33,802 nucleotides of DNA from Kiritimatiellia bacterium (lineage in GTDB: Bacteria; Verrucomicrobiota; Kiritimatiellia; RFP12; JAAYLN01), in the NCBI GenBank assembly GCA_017962605.1, contig JAGCUY010000199.1, positions 1 through 33,802 on the forward strand. The letters run 5' to 3'. The position numbers were made by a program, and so were the translations under genes. The notes under the pieces were generated by a model. That model was not told the origin of the DNA, searched no databases, and saw nothing but the letters and a program-made list of their open reading frames with translations. Below are positions 5,118-13,237 of this stretch, one piece after another. Position 1 is the stretch's first letter; every line of letters starts with the position of its first letter.

Positions 5118-6970
5118 CGGGCGCTACCATAAGCGGCCAATTCGATTGTGATTGACGAAACGGCCTCTTGAAGCGCCTTGTCGCGGAATGCGGCCAGAAA
5201 ACCCGGGCGTCCGAAGGTCGCGGCGGAAAAGTCGTCAACAAGGACATTGCCCGCGTCCCTCACGGTGCCGCTGGTTGCGGCAATTGCTTTGGGAACAAGG
5301 CGAGACGAGCGATCCACAACCATAATGAAGCGCAACTGCGCCTCGCCGTAGCCGTGGTGCTCAAGGCGGATGGCATCCGGCATGGTGTCGCTTTTGAAGG
5401 ACAGCTTCTTCACGAAAGCCGCCCCGTCGCCTGGCCCCGGCTTCCAAATGCCCGAGGCGATTTCCCGCCATGTTCCATCAAAGCGTCCCCAGGCCTTCCA
5501 CCATGGGATGCCATAGACGTCAACGAGCGTCAGTTCGACTTCAAGCGACTTCTCGTCGGCAGTTGCGATTGAGGCTGATTCCATCAACGCTGATACGCGC
5601 CTGGAGAGACGTTCCGCCTCGGCTTCGGGCTTGCCAGGAAGGCCGTTGCGCCAGCGTCTCGCCTGTTCGGCGCGGCGGGCGGCCACACCGGCAAGCGCGT
5701 TGGCGAGAGGGGCGAGAATGGTTTTTGCCTCCGCCACGTCCGCCTCCGTCCGCCTTGGGTCTGCAAGCAGCGCCTCCGCCTTGCGGATGCGCTTTTCCGC
5801 ACGGGCAATCTCCCCGCGCAGCAGAAGGTCGTCGAAAAGGGCCTTTTCGCAGAAGGGATCGGCCTCGACGCCGCCTAGGGATTTTGCAAGGGGCGAGGAC
5901 TTCAAAACTTCAAGGGCAAGTTCGTCCGACGCATCTTCGAGAAGGCGGACGGCCGCCGCGACCTCGATTCCCCTCAACGAAGGCCAGCAGCGCCTGACGG
6001 CGCTGGCGAACGCCTTGTCCGAGGCCGTCCCGTCGGGGGTGTCCATCAGGACTGCCGCCGCGTGGACAAGCGGCAGCGAACCGCCGTGGAAGTTGGTTTT
6101 GAACTCCTCCCATTGGGTGTGGCAGCAGCCGAAGACCCTCTGGCGTCGTGCGTATGTGATGAACGAGCGGATGTTGCCCGGCTTGCGCCACCAGCATGGA
6201 ACGGCGTCGTAGCCAAGGGATGCGTATTTCGCAAGGGCGTCTTCGCGCAGACGGCCGGCAAAGTTCTGTCGGCAGCCGTGGCCCGAAATGTCGCCGTCAT
6301 AGCACCAGTGCATCATCACGACGTCCCTGGGGATGCGGGCGAGGGCCTTGGGATGGAAGGCGAGGAAGTCGTCCCACATCCACATGCGCTTGCCAAGCGC
6401 CGCGAGGGTGTCGTGCGCGAAGAGGACGCAATCGGCGAAGTATTCGCCTTCAAGTTCGCGCTTCCGGCAAAGCGGGCACGTCCCGGCGTTCCAGGCCTCG
6501 TCGAAACCGGCGTGGAAGAACGGGCCGGGAAAGATTTTCGCCAGGTCTGCCAGATAGGCGGCGAGGAAGGTCCGCGTCGCCGGGTTGGAAAGGCAGAACG
6601 TCCCGGTGTTGTCGCCGGAGCCGAGGCGCGTGTCATCCGTTCTCGGCTCCATGAATGCCCTGCATTCCGGTTGCTTGAAAAAGAGTTCGGCATGGCCGAG
6701 GAGCGAGACGACGGGAACGACCGTCATCCCCCGCGCCGCCGCATGCGCGACGACTTCGCGCATTTCGCCAGGCGTATAGCATTCGCCGCCAGGCAACGCG
6801 AACGTCTTGGTTGCGACCCTTGCCTCCAAGTAGAGCTGGAGGGTGTCGTAGCCGACCTCCGCCACGCGGTCGATAAATCCCTTGATGAAGGGAATCGTCT
6901 CCATCTGCCGCGCCAGGTCGAGTTGGACGATTCTCAGCCCCGGCATTCTATTGGCATTGGCGCAGTTCAT
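5114..6970 (-). CDS. GH20-like beta-N-acetylhexosaminidase family hydrolase
   Basis: A 618-residue protein with a TIM barrel in roughly residues 10-320. The strand F-F-H-A-G-F-D-E-A-W (151-160) matches the H-x-G-x-D-E signature of GH20, with D157 orienting the substrate N-acetyl group and E158 as the acid catalyst. Three residues later comes C-P-L-C, a CxxC insertion also seen in PVC-group members of this kind. Later W-M-W-D-D and C-W-W-R-K motifs fit the substrate pocket. The C-terminal half (about 370-618) is a helical region followed by a beta-rich domain. No signal peptide is seen, so it probably acts in the cytoplasm on imported hexosaminides. The ATG at 6970 is used here; an ATG at 6946 (start M-P-G-L-R) is a plausible alternative. 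It may share a transcript with the nucleotidyltransferase gene 55 bases upstream. Confidence 0.75.
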   Translation of the reverse strand: MNCANANRMPGLRIVQLDLARQMETIPFIKGFIDRVAEVGYDTLQLYLEARVATKTFALPGGECYTPGEMREVVAHAAARGMTVVPVVSLLGHAELFFKQPECRAFMEPRTDDTRLGSGDNTGTFCLSNPATRTFLAAYLADLAKIFPGPFFHAGFDEAWNAGTCPLCRKRELEGEYFADCVLFAHDTLAALGKRMWMWDDFLAFHPKALARIPRDVVMMHWCYDGDISGHGCRQNFAGRLREDALAKYASLGYDAVPCWWRKPGNIRSFITYARRQRVFGCCHTQWEEFKTNFHGGSLPLVHAAAVLMDTPDGTASDKAFASAVRRCWPSLRGIEVAAAVRLLEDASDELALEVLKSSPLAKSLGGVEADPFCEKALFDDLLLRGEIARAEKRIRKAEALLADPRRTEADVAEAKTILAPLANALAGVAARRAEQARRWRNGLPGKPEAEAERLSRRVSALMESASIATADEKSLEVELTLVDVYGIPWWKAWGRFDGTWREIASGIWKPGPGDGAAFVKKLSFKSDTMPDAIRLEHHGYGEAQLRFIMVVDRSSRLVPKAIAATSGTVRDAGNVLVDDFSAATFGRPGFLAAFRDKALQEAVSSITIELAAYGSAR

Positions 6971-7025
6971 TTTAGATGTTGCGCGTTTTAATCGTCAAAT
7001 CTGTCCGCTGGGGTGGCGTCTGACA

Positions 7026-7322
7026 TCATACAGCCACCAAGTCTTTCTGAATGTTCTTGGCAAATTGGGGATTGGAGGAAAGGGAGCGGAGCGGAACGAC
7101 ATCGACTCCGCATCCGAACATGTCTTCCAACTCCACCTTGAGGCCGGCACGGTTCATTAGCGATGCCTTTGAGTCGAACTCCGCTAGAAAATCAATGTCG
7201 CTTTCTGGTTTCTCTTCCTTACGGGCGCAAGAGCCGAAGACAAAAAGCCGCACCGCCCGGTTCTTTCGGGCAATTGCCAGCACTTCGTTCCGTCGCGACA
7301 GGATTTCATCAAGTTTGCACAT
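7026..7322 (-). CDS. Minimal nucleotidyltransferase (MNT, MntA-like), no HEPN partner seen
   Basis: A 98-residue protein of the pol-beta minimal nucleotidyltransferase type. The core G-S-C-A-R-K-E-E-K-P-E-S-D-I-D-F matches the G-S-x10-D-x-D motif (G30/S31, D42, D44), and D74 in G-V-D-V-V is the likely third metal ligand. MNT proteins are usually antitoxins that AMPylate an adjacent HEPN RNase toxin. No HEPN gene is present on either side: downstream is the GH20-like gene and upstream is the DUF4838 gene. It is therefore an orphan, a remnant of a module, or an MNT acting on a distant partner. The promoter box ends 9 bases before the ATG. Confidence 0.85.
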   Translation of the reverse strand: MCKLDEILSRRNEVLAIARKNRAVRLFVFGSCARKEEKPESDIDFLAEFDSKASLMNRAGLKVELEDMFGCGVDVVPLRSLSSNPQFAKNIQKDLVAV

Positions 7323-7331
7323 GACAGGATA

Positions 7332-7361
7332 ATTCTATCAGAGCATAGACAAAAAAAGCAA
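7332..7361 (-). promoter_or_regulatory. Promoter of the MNT gene, near-leaderless
   Basis: Minus strand: TTGCTT (7361-7356), 18-base spacer, TAGAAT (7337-7332) preceded by TG at the extended -10 position. The -10 box ends 9 bases before the ATG, so the leader would be two or three bases at most. Confidence 0.55.
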
Positions 7362-7399
7362 CTCCATGTCGAAATGTTAGCAATGATATACCCCTTTCA

Positions 7400-9871
7400 T
7401 TATTTCTCCAACTTCACCCTGCCCATGCGGTCGGTGACGTGAACGGTTGTCGCTGGCGTAACGGTCAGGATGAAGTTCGACGCCTTGCCTTCAGTAATCT
7501 TCGGATTTAACACCGCGACGCAGTTGAGAAAGATGGTGTCGCCGGGTTTGACCGGCTTGTCGAGCATCGTGTCGAGCGGAAGGGCAAAGAGTTGCCGCCA
7601 CAGGTGAGGATTTGAGCGGTCGGAAATGACCTTTGCGCCATAGCACTCCGGCCCCGATTCCGTCGCCGCAACGTTCATGCGCCAGTTCACCTCCCCGTTT
7701 GAAGCGGCGCTCATGCGTCCGTCGGGGCTGGATGCGTAGTGCCGGTAGGGTAGTGCCTCCTGCCACGCGAAGAAGAGTTCCCATGTGTCCCAAATGAAGA
7801 TGCCGGGGGAAAACATGTTGTTTGCAACATCAATCCCAAGGTCAAGTTCCATGTAGAGCCAGCGCCCGTCGTGGGCCAGTCGCGCCGATCCGGCGATGTC
7901 GGTTTCGTTCGTCGTTCCCGCGTCGCAGAGACGGAAGGTATAAGGCGACATGGCGGACCAGTCGATTATCGCGGCGTCGCCGGCCGCCGCCGGAATCCGC
8001 CGCGCGATCCAATCCGGCTTCGGCGTCTTCTTGCGTTCGACGTAGGTTTCGTATCCTTCGCGCATGTAGTCCCAGTATTCCCGCCTCCAAGTCTCCACAC
8101 GGCGCTTCTCGTCGGGTGTCTCCGCCGCCGCCACCGCCTCGTCCATCAGCCCGCCCAGCTTCTCCATGACTTCCGCCGCGCCCTCCCCGCCCCACGCGAG
8201 CGCCGCAGTCTGGTGCATCACGCCTTTCGGGTAGCGGCTCCTGTCGCAATAGCGGGACTCTACGGCGCGGTAAAACGCCTTAAGCGGCGTAGCCGCCTTT
8301 CCGTATCCACGGAAATACTCGTCGAGCATTTCCTCCGGCTTGCGGTCTGGATCGATCATCCATTCGAGGTGCATGTAGTTGTCCACTTCTCCGTTGAACC
8401 CGCAGTGGAAGATACCGGCGCGGATGTCGTTCTCCTTGAAGAACTGGAACTGCCTGTATGCCTCGTCGGCGAAGAAGCCGGGAAGGCAGTTGTAGCCGCT
8501 TTTGTCGCTGTATTCAAGGGGGAAGGTGTTGTAGAGCCACATCGCGAGCGGCTGTCCCGGATAGGTGTCGCGCCACAGTTTCATGCGGGCGAGCTGTTCG
8601 TCGAGGACAACCGAATATGGCATCCGGTTCGCGTAGATGCAGAAATAGACGACAACGTTGTCCGGCAGACGGAATCCACGGGGAAGCCCTTCGTGTGAAT
8701 GGTAGGCCAGCGTCGAAATCCGCTTGGTCGGATGCGTCTTTGCTATCTCCTCGGCGACGGTCTTCACGAACTTGAACCAGTGCGTCGATTCCGCCCCGTT
8801 GTCCTTTGCGCGTTCGGGCTCCATTTCTGGGGCGCAGCGCGGGCACTTGCAGAAGAACGAGTTGTCCATCGGCTCCAGGCAGTAGTTGTCGCGCCCCCAT
8901 TTGAACGACCCGTTTTCGGGATCCTGATCGAAATAGGCTCGCACGTCGCGAATTACGAGGTCGATGAATTCTGGGCTTGTGTAGCACATCTGCGGAGGCA
9001 ATCCAACATACCCCTTCGCGAATATCTCCGGCCACTTGCGGATGAACGACTTGGAATCCTCGTTCCAGTATTCGTCGTAGTAGTGGTAGAAGGAATGGTT
9101 CGCGTTCCTCTTCACGCCCCCGATGCGGTGACGAAGACGGAAGAGCCGGTCTTGTGCGTCGTAGCGTTCCGGGTGCCGGTAGGCGACGGCGCGGAAGCGC
9201 TCGCTTCCGGGAGTCCCTTTCTTCCAGAGATCGGACTTGAGCCGATTCCCCGTGATCGTTCCGCCCCGGTACTCGATGAACGGCTTCTTCACGCGGTTCT
9301 CCACGCGTACGGTGAAGTCTGGGTCGCACGGAAGCACCGTGCCGAGGTCGCTCGTGTCGGCCCAGACAACGCCGCACTCTTTTTCGAGGAAATCATAGAC
9401 CGCATACATCGTCCCCTGCTCGTCGAAAAAGTCTGGCGCGTCCTTCAGCACAACCCCTTCCGGCTCGAAGCACAGGACAAAGCCTCCCTTGTCCGGCTTG
9501 TCGCGCCCGACAAGCTCGATGCGGCGCGGATAACTTTTCACGGCGAACTCCTGTGGCTTGAAATCCTCGCGCTTCGCCGTCGTAAGCGCCGACGGCCCTA
9601 CGCAGACGAGAATCTTCCCATCTACGCCATTCTTCGCCTCCTCGTCGGTAACGATCCTGAAATCGCCGCCGGTAATCGAGTCGAGGTGCCACTTGAGGTC
9701 TGCCGCCGCGAAACGCGCCGCCTTGTCGGCGTCCTTCGCGACGACAATCACCGCCTCGGCCTTGCCGTCGCGCGCAAGTTGCACCTTTCCCTCTGCCGCC
9801 ATGGCATGACCTGACATGGCAACTATCGCCGCTGCCAACGCCACGTTTCTAACCGTCATGTTCTTGTTCAT
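7400..9871 (-). CDS. Secreted DUF4838 protein with C-terminal CBM9-like domain
   Basis: An 823-residue exported protein. The start at 9871 is chosen because it gives a standard signal peptide (hydrophobic residues 9-20, cleavage near A-M-A-A-E) and has an AAAGGA site 6 bases upstream (9883-9878). After the signal, residues 27-190 resemble the N-terminal domain that precedes the barrel in alpha-glucuronidase and other GH67/GH84/GH20-like enzymes. Residues 200-560 form a probable TIM barrel of the DUF4838 type. It has two CxC/CxxC groups (C-K-C-P-R-C) and aromatic-rich strands such as A-L-A-M-W-L-Y-N. The last 190 residues read like a CBM9-type carbohydrate-binding sandwich, with W-x-x-W-E-L-F-F. 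The glycan substrate is unknown. Open frame continues upstream of the chosen start to 9940 but has no signal sequence or binding site there. Confidence 0.8.
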   Translation of the reverse strand: MNKNMTVRNVALAAAIVAMSGHAMAAEGKVQLARDGKAEAVIVVAKDADKAARFAAADLKWHLDSITGGDFRIVTDEEAKNGVDGKILVCVGPSALTTAKREDFKPQEFAVKSYPRRIELVGRDKPDKGGFVLCFEPEGVVLKDAPDFFDEQGTMYAVYDFLEKECGVVWADTSDLGTVLPCDPDFTVRVENRVKKPFIEYRGGTITGNRLKSDLWKKGTPGSERFRAVAYRHPERYDAQDRLFRLRHRIGGVKRNANHSFYHYYDEYWNEDSKSFIRKWPEIFAKGYVGLPPQMCYTSPEFIDLVIRDVRAYFDQDPENGSFKWGRDNYCLEPMDNSFFCKCPRCAPEMEPERAKDNGAESTHWFKFVKTVAEEIAKTHPTKRISTLAYHSHEGLPRGFRLPDNVVVYFCIYANRMPYSVVLDEQLARMKLWRDTYPGQPLAMWLYNTFPLEYSDKSGYNCLPGFFADEAYRQFQFFKENDIRAGIFHCGFNGEVDNYMHLEWMIDPDRKPEEMLDEYFRGYGKAATPLKAFYRAVESRYCDRSRYPKGVMHQTAALAWGGEGAAEVMEKLGGLMDEAVAAAETPDEKRRVETWRREYWDYMREGYETYVERKKTPKPDWIARRIPAAAGDAAIIDWSAMSPYTFRLCDAGTTNETDIAGSARLAHDGRWLYMELDLGIDVANNMFSPGIFIWDTWELFFAWQEALPYRHYASSPDGRMSAASNGEVNWRMNVAATESGPECYGAKVISDRSNPHLWRQLFALPLDTMLDKPVKPGDTIFLNCVAVLNPKITEGKASNFILTVTPATTVHVTDRMGRVKLEK

Positions 9872-9895
9872 CAATATTCCTTTCGGATGCACGGT

Positions 9896-9909
9896 GGCAT
9901 ATTTATGCC
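9896..9909. promoter_or_regulatory. Palindrome between divergent promoters (possible operator)
   Basis: GGCATA-TT-TATGCC is a perfect inverted repeat with 6-base arms. It lies 24 bases upstream of the DUF4838 start and 2 bases from the -35 box of the divergent toxin-antitoxin promoter. It is well placed to be bound by the VapB antitoxin or by a glycan regulator. Its GCATAAAT half also occurs in the promoter of the large operon at 30418-30425. Confidence 0.45.
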
Positions 9910-12900
9910 TCTTGACATTCCATTTCCGTTGTGATAGCATTGTTGACCATGAGAACGACGATAGACATACCCGATGTGCTGTACAAGGCCGTGCGCACCC
10001 GCACTGCGGCAGAGGGGACGACCCTGCGATACGTCACCGTGGCGCTCCTCGGCGACTGGCTGCGCAAGCCGGACTGGCGCCCGCTTGCGCAGCCCGAAGA
10101 CTTTGCCCGCCCAGGAAAGGCGCGGAAGGCAAAGCCGCACCGGCGACTGGCTTGCTTCGGCATTGCAAAACCCGATCCAAGTCTCAACATCTCGCATGAC
10201 TGGGCAGACATCGAGAAAAGCATAGAGGAAGGATGGGCGCAGGAAGTAGCTGAAAAGGAAGCGAGGGTACGAGAGCAATGACTTACGGACTCGACACCTC
10301 CGCCGCCATCAGAATCATAACAGGCGAACCTGCCGCCCTTGCCGCCGAAGTCCAAGACAGGATTGCCGATTTGCGCGACGAAGGCAATGCATTCTACGTT
10401 TCCGCCCTTGCCGCATCCGAAATCTATTTTGCCCTTCAACGGCATTACCGCAAGACAAAGGAGGAAGCCATAACGTCTATGCGGGCGCTGGCAGACGAGG
10501 AAGGCTTCGTCTTCGCTCCTGAAGCCAAGGCGGCGCTCGACACGCCTGAAGTGTGGAAGGCCAGCCCCGGCTTTGTGGATCGCATGATCGCCGGCGAATA
10601 CGCCGGCAAGGGCTATGTGACGCTCTCGTGCGAAAAGTCGTTTCGCCGCCTTGACTTCGCGGAAGTCATCCGGGAAGATTGAGTGTAGGCAAGTGCTGCC
10701 AACCTCAACCGACGCCTCTCTCCCGAACACAATAATCCTCGCCTCGGCGGGCGCGAGGTCTATGGTCTCGACCTTCTCACCAGCTGGCAGGTTCACATGT
10801 AGCGTAACGCGGTTCGGCGCGGCGATTGCGCGGTAGTTGGTGTTCGTGCAGAACTGCGGCCAGAGAGACCATTCCTCGCGCTTGTCGTTCACCACAAGCA
10901 CAACCTTGCCGCCGTCTGGCAACTCCTTCGTGAACGTGAACGCATCCTTCCCGTCCCTGTCGCTCCATGCGAACTGATCCTTGCGCAGTTCGTCCGTGTG
11001 CGCGTCAAGCCATGCAATGAGCGGGGAAAGGGCTTCCGGCAGCGGCTCTTTCCGGCATGTCCACCAATACGGCATCTTGATGTCAAGCCTCTCGACATTG
11101 GGGAAATCCACCGAGCAGTAGCCGTCGGTAATGACCTTGGTCGTGTCCGACACGGCGCAAAGCGCGTCATAATGCGCCCTTGAAATGCCGTCGCCAAGCA
11201 TGGGCAATATCACATACCTGTATTGGGAAAGTATTTCGGGGCACATCTCACCCTCGGTGATGACATCAAAGGCGACGGGGCTGCGGGCGAGGCATGTGCC
11301 TATAAAGTCCCGGTAATGGGCAGGACGCCACGCCTCCGTGCCGGTGCGAAGGCAGTCATCGACGCAGATGAAACCCAACTTTACACGCGCTGTCGGCAAG
11401 CCTGCGAGCCGCTTGGCGGCTGGCTGGAATCTCTCGCGCATGAAGCGCCCGAAGCGCTTGGCGAAGTCAGGCTCAGCGACCATTGCTACCGGAATCGCAG
11501 GGTCAGATGAAAAGGCCAGCGCGTTCGTCGCGCCCTCCTCCCATGCGCAGGCGTTGAAGATGGACATCGCATCGGCCTTTGTCGCGCCCAGTAGCATCCA
11601 CGCCTTGATCATCGTCTCGTCGCTGCTTTGGGCGAGGGCGACGGCGAGCGGCTTTCCGTCCTTGTCGCTCGCGGACGGGTGGACGCCCGTCGGCGCCCAC
11701 GAATGGTGGTAGCTGCCTGAAAGGGTTGGCATGAAGCGGACTCCCTCGCCTCTCGCCTTTGCTCCGAATTGCCGCAGACGTAGAAGGCAGTAGTCCGTCC
11801 CGTGGTCGTATATCCAATCCGAAAGCATGTCCAGTCCGTCGGCGGGCGGAGTCGGTTCGCTCCAGACGGTTACGTCGGGGCGCATCGCGTGGATGGCTTT
11901 GGCGTCGAGCCTGTTGACGGCGTAGGCAGGATTGCCCTCGCGTAGATACCATTCCAACGTGTTAAGGCTTGCGCAGTCTTCCGGCAGCACCCCTTTGAAT
12001 GGCGCGCCCATCCGCTCGCAGTCCAGCGAGGGAGGGGCGAACTTTAGCGACATCTCTGGCGTATGGCCAAGCGCCCGCGTCGCCTTGGCGCACCAGTGCG
12101 CGTTGCTGGCCGCGCTTGCAAGCGAGGCGGGATGATAGACCTCTGAATTGACCAATGCCATTCGCCAGTTGGGTAGATTCTTGTAGGGGAGTAGAAGCGT
12201 CCTCACGCGCCTTGCCATTTCATCTGGGGCGTATTTGTCCCAAGTGCGCGAGTTCTCAATGCGAAGGTTGAGCCAAAAGCCAGCCTCGGCACAACGCCTT
12301 GCGGTCGCCGTGTCCTCCGCGCGGACATTGACGCAGTTGATGCCTATGGCCTTGCGGAAGGCGATGCTTTCGGGATGATGGCCGCCCCATGAGTGGACGA
12401 CGAACGTATCTTCTTCCGGCGGCGGCGCGGCATTGGGGAATGCGTCCCATTCCATGAGTTCCACCTTGCCGCTGCGCATCGGCCCTTTGGCCGACGCGAG
12501 CGCCGTCACCTCGTCATGCGCAAGCGAACGCTTGAAAACGGCGATTTCGTCCATCGCGCCGCCAAAGTCGGGGCAACCGTCGCCGCCGACACCGAAGCGC
12601 AGCACCGACCTCTCGACCGTCCGCATGTCGGTTCGTTCTGGGCAAATCTTCTCGGCAACGGGGCGGCCGTCGAGGTAAAGCGTAAGCATGGTGGCTTTCC
12701 ATGTGGCGGCGAAATGATGCCAGCGGTCCCCGAGGCCAGGCGCATTTTGCACGGCGCAGCCGCCATCCCGCACGGTTGTTGTCCGCCCGGCGAAGGGCGA
12801 GAACACCCACTGGTATTGCCAGAAGCCGCAGAACGAAAAGAATGCGCCCGGATCAACTGTTTGGGCGTCTAGCCGGAACCAGCAGACGAACGCCCCCTCC

Positions 12901-13223
12901 TCGAACGGGAAGTTCTTCAGTCGCTCCGGATCGTCGATGCGCCAGAAATCGTTTTCGGCGCGACCGTTGCCCGACACGAAGAGGTAGCCTTTGCCGAAGC
13001 GTCCCTCGACAACCGCCCCTTCGCGCATGTCTTGCTCGAAGCGGGTGCCGTCAAGTTCCGCTGGCGAGTCAAAGTCCGCGCAGAACCACAGTTCGTCAGC
13101 GCCATCCGCGCCAAGCGCAATGGCCGCCACGGCTGCCGCTAAAAACATTGATAGTTTCACGCCTGTCATGCCGTTTCGCCCGCCGAGTTCGTGGCAACGC
13201 TCAAGACCGCATGACGCGCCCAT
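9903..13223 (-). CDS. Secreted LamG-domain, TIM-barrel-like protein; C-terminal ~259 codons antisense to VapB/PIN
   Basis: An open frame of 1106 codons. A signal peptide is followed by a LamG/concanavalin-type sandwich (about residues 45-245), with W-H-H-F-A-A-T-W and a closing G-A-M-D-E-I-A-V-F-K-R. Next is a long enzyme-like region (about 275-840) with barrel-type strands such as L-P-N-W-R-M-A-L-V-N-S-E and V-W-S-E-P. Residues 805-840 read like a typical final beta-sandwich ending A-P-A-E-A-R-I-I-V-F. Beyond about codon 847 the frame is simply the complement of the toxin and antitoxin genes and has no domain character. The natural end was probably near 10690, with its stop lost when the module arrived. 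The start at 13223 follows a GGAGG site by 10 bases; an ATG at 13169 would give a shorter, more standard signal peptide. It is 14 bases after the stop of the upstream beta-helix gene, hence likely in one operon with it. No catalytic family could be assigned. Confidence 0.7.
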   Translation of the reverse strand: MGASCGLERCHELGGRNGMTGVKLSMFLAAAVAAIALGADGADELWFCADFDSPAELDGTRFEQDMREGAVVEGRFGKGYLFVSGNGRAENDFWRIDDPERLKNFPFEEGAFVCWFRLDAQTVDPGAFFSFCGFWQYQWVFSPFAGRTTTVRDGGCAVQNAPGLGDRWHHFAATWKATMLTLYLDGRPVAEKICPERTDMRTVERSVLRFGVGGDGCPDFGGAMDEIAVFKRSLAHDEVTALASAKGPMRSGKVELMEWDAFPNAAPPPEEDTFVVHSWGGHHPESIAFRKAIGINCVNVRAEDTATARRCAEAGFWLNLRIENSRTWDKYAPDEMARRVRTLLLPYKNLPNWRMALVNSEVYHPASLASAASNAHWCAKATRALGHTPEMSLKFAPPSLDCERMGAPFKGVLPEDCASLNTLEWYLREGNPAYAVNRLDAKAIHAMRPDVTVWSEPTPPADGLDMLSDWIYDHGTDYCLLRLRQFGAKARGEGVRFMPTLSGSYHHSWAPTGVHPSASDKDGKPLAVALAQSSDETMIKAWMLLGATKADAMSIFNACAWEEGATNALAFSSDPAIPVAMVAEPDFAKRFGRFMRERFQPAAKRLAGLPTARVKLGFICVDDCLRTGTEAWRPAHYRDFIGTCLARSPVAFDVITEGEMCPEILSQYRYVILPMLGDGISRAHYDALCAVSDTTKVITDGYCSVDFPNVERLDIKMPYWWTCRKEPLPEALSPLIAWLDAHTDELRKDQFAWSDRDGKDAFTFTKELPDGGKVVLVVNDKREEWSLWPQFCTNTNYRAIAAPNRVTLHVNLPAGEKVETIDLAPAEARIIVFGREASVEVGSTCLHSIFPDDFREVKAAKRLFARERHIALAGVFAGDHAIHKAGAGLPHFRRVERRLGFRSEDEAFLVCQRPHRRYGFLLCLAVMPLKGKIDFGCGKGGNVECIAFVAQIGNPVLDFGGKGGRFACYDSDGGGGVESVSHCSRTLASFSATSCAHPSSMLFSMSAQSCEMLRLGSGFAMPKQASRRCGFAFRAFPGRAKSSGCASGRQSGLRSQSPRSATVTYRRVVPSAAVRVRTALYSTSGMSIVVLMVNNAITTEMECQEA
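9912..9940 (+). promoter_or_regulatory. Sigma-70-type promoter of the VapB/PIN pair, near-leaderless
   Basis: Perfect TTGACA (9912-9917), 17-base spacer, TAGCAT (9935-9940) with TG at the extended -10 position. The box ends 8 bases before the ATG at 9949. Confidence 0.75.
9949..10281 (+). CDS. VapB-type antitoxin (ribbon-helix-helix)
   Basis: A 110-residue protein opening with M-R-T-T-I-D-I-P-D-V-L-Y-K, the strand and first helix of a ribbon-helix-helix DNA-binding domain as in VapB/CopG antitoxins. The middle (residues 40-75) is basic and proline-rich. The end is acidic-helical and is the likely toxin-binding part. The start at 9949 rather than an in-frame GTG at 9931 is chosen because the GTG lies inside the promoter and the ATG gives the standard family N terminus. 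The stop overlaps the toxin start as ATGA (10278-10281). The pair lies antisense within the 3' end of the LamG-domain gene. Confidence 0.8.
   Translation: MRTTIDIPDVLYKAVRTRTAAEGTTLRYVTVALLGDWLRKPDWRPLAQPEDFARPGKARKAKPHRRLACFGIAKPDPSLNISHDWADIEKSIEEGWAQEVAEKEARVREQ
10278..10682 (+). CDS. PIN-domain toxin (VapC-like ribonuclease)
   Basis: A 134-residue PIN-domain protein. The acidic metal ligands expected of PIN RNases are visible: D6 in G-L-D-T-S-A, E48 in A-A-S-E-I-Y, and D101 in F-V-D-R-M-I-A. The fourth position, often D in L-T-x-D-x-x-F, is C-E here (C118/E119). VapC toxins cut specific tRNAs or rRNA; the target of this one cannot be predicted. It is translationally coupled to the antitoxin by a 4-base ATGA overlap. 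Its stop codon (10680-10682) marks the point where the opposite-strand LamG-domain protein stops looking like a real domain. Confidence 0.85.
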   Translation: MTYGLDTSAAIRIITGEPAALAAEVQDRIADLRDEGNAFYVSALAASEIYFALQRHYRKTKEEAITSMRALADEEGFVFAPEAKAALDTPEVWKASPGFVDRMIAGEYAGKGYVTLSCEKSFRRLDFAEVIRED

Positions 13224-13237
13224 CCCGCGCCAGCCTC

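Noticed and set aside
9931..9948. GTG at 9931 as start of the VapB antitoxin
   Set aside because: It lies inside the extended -10 promoter and would add residues foreign to the family N terminus.
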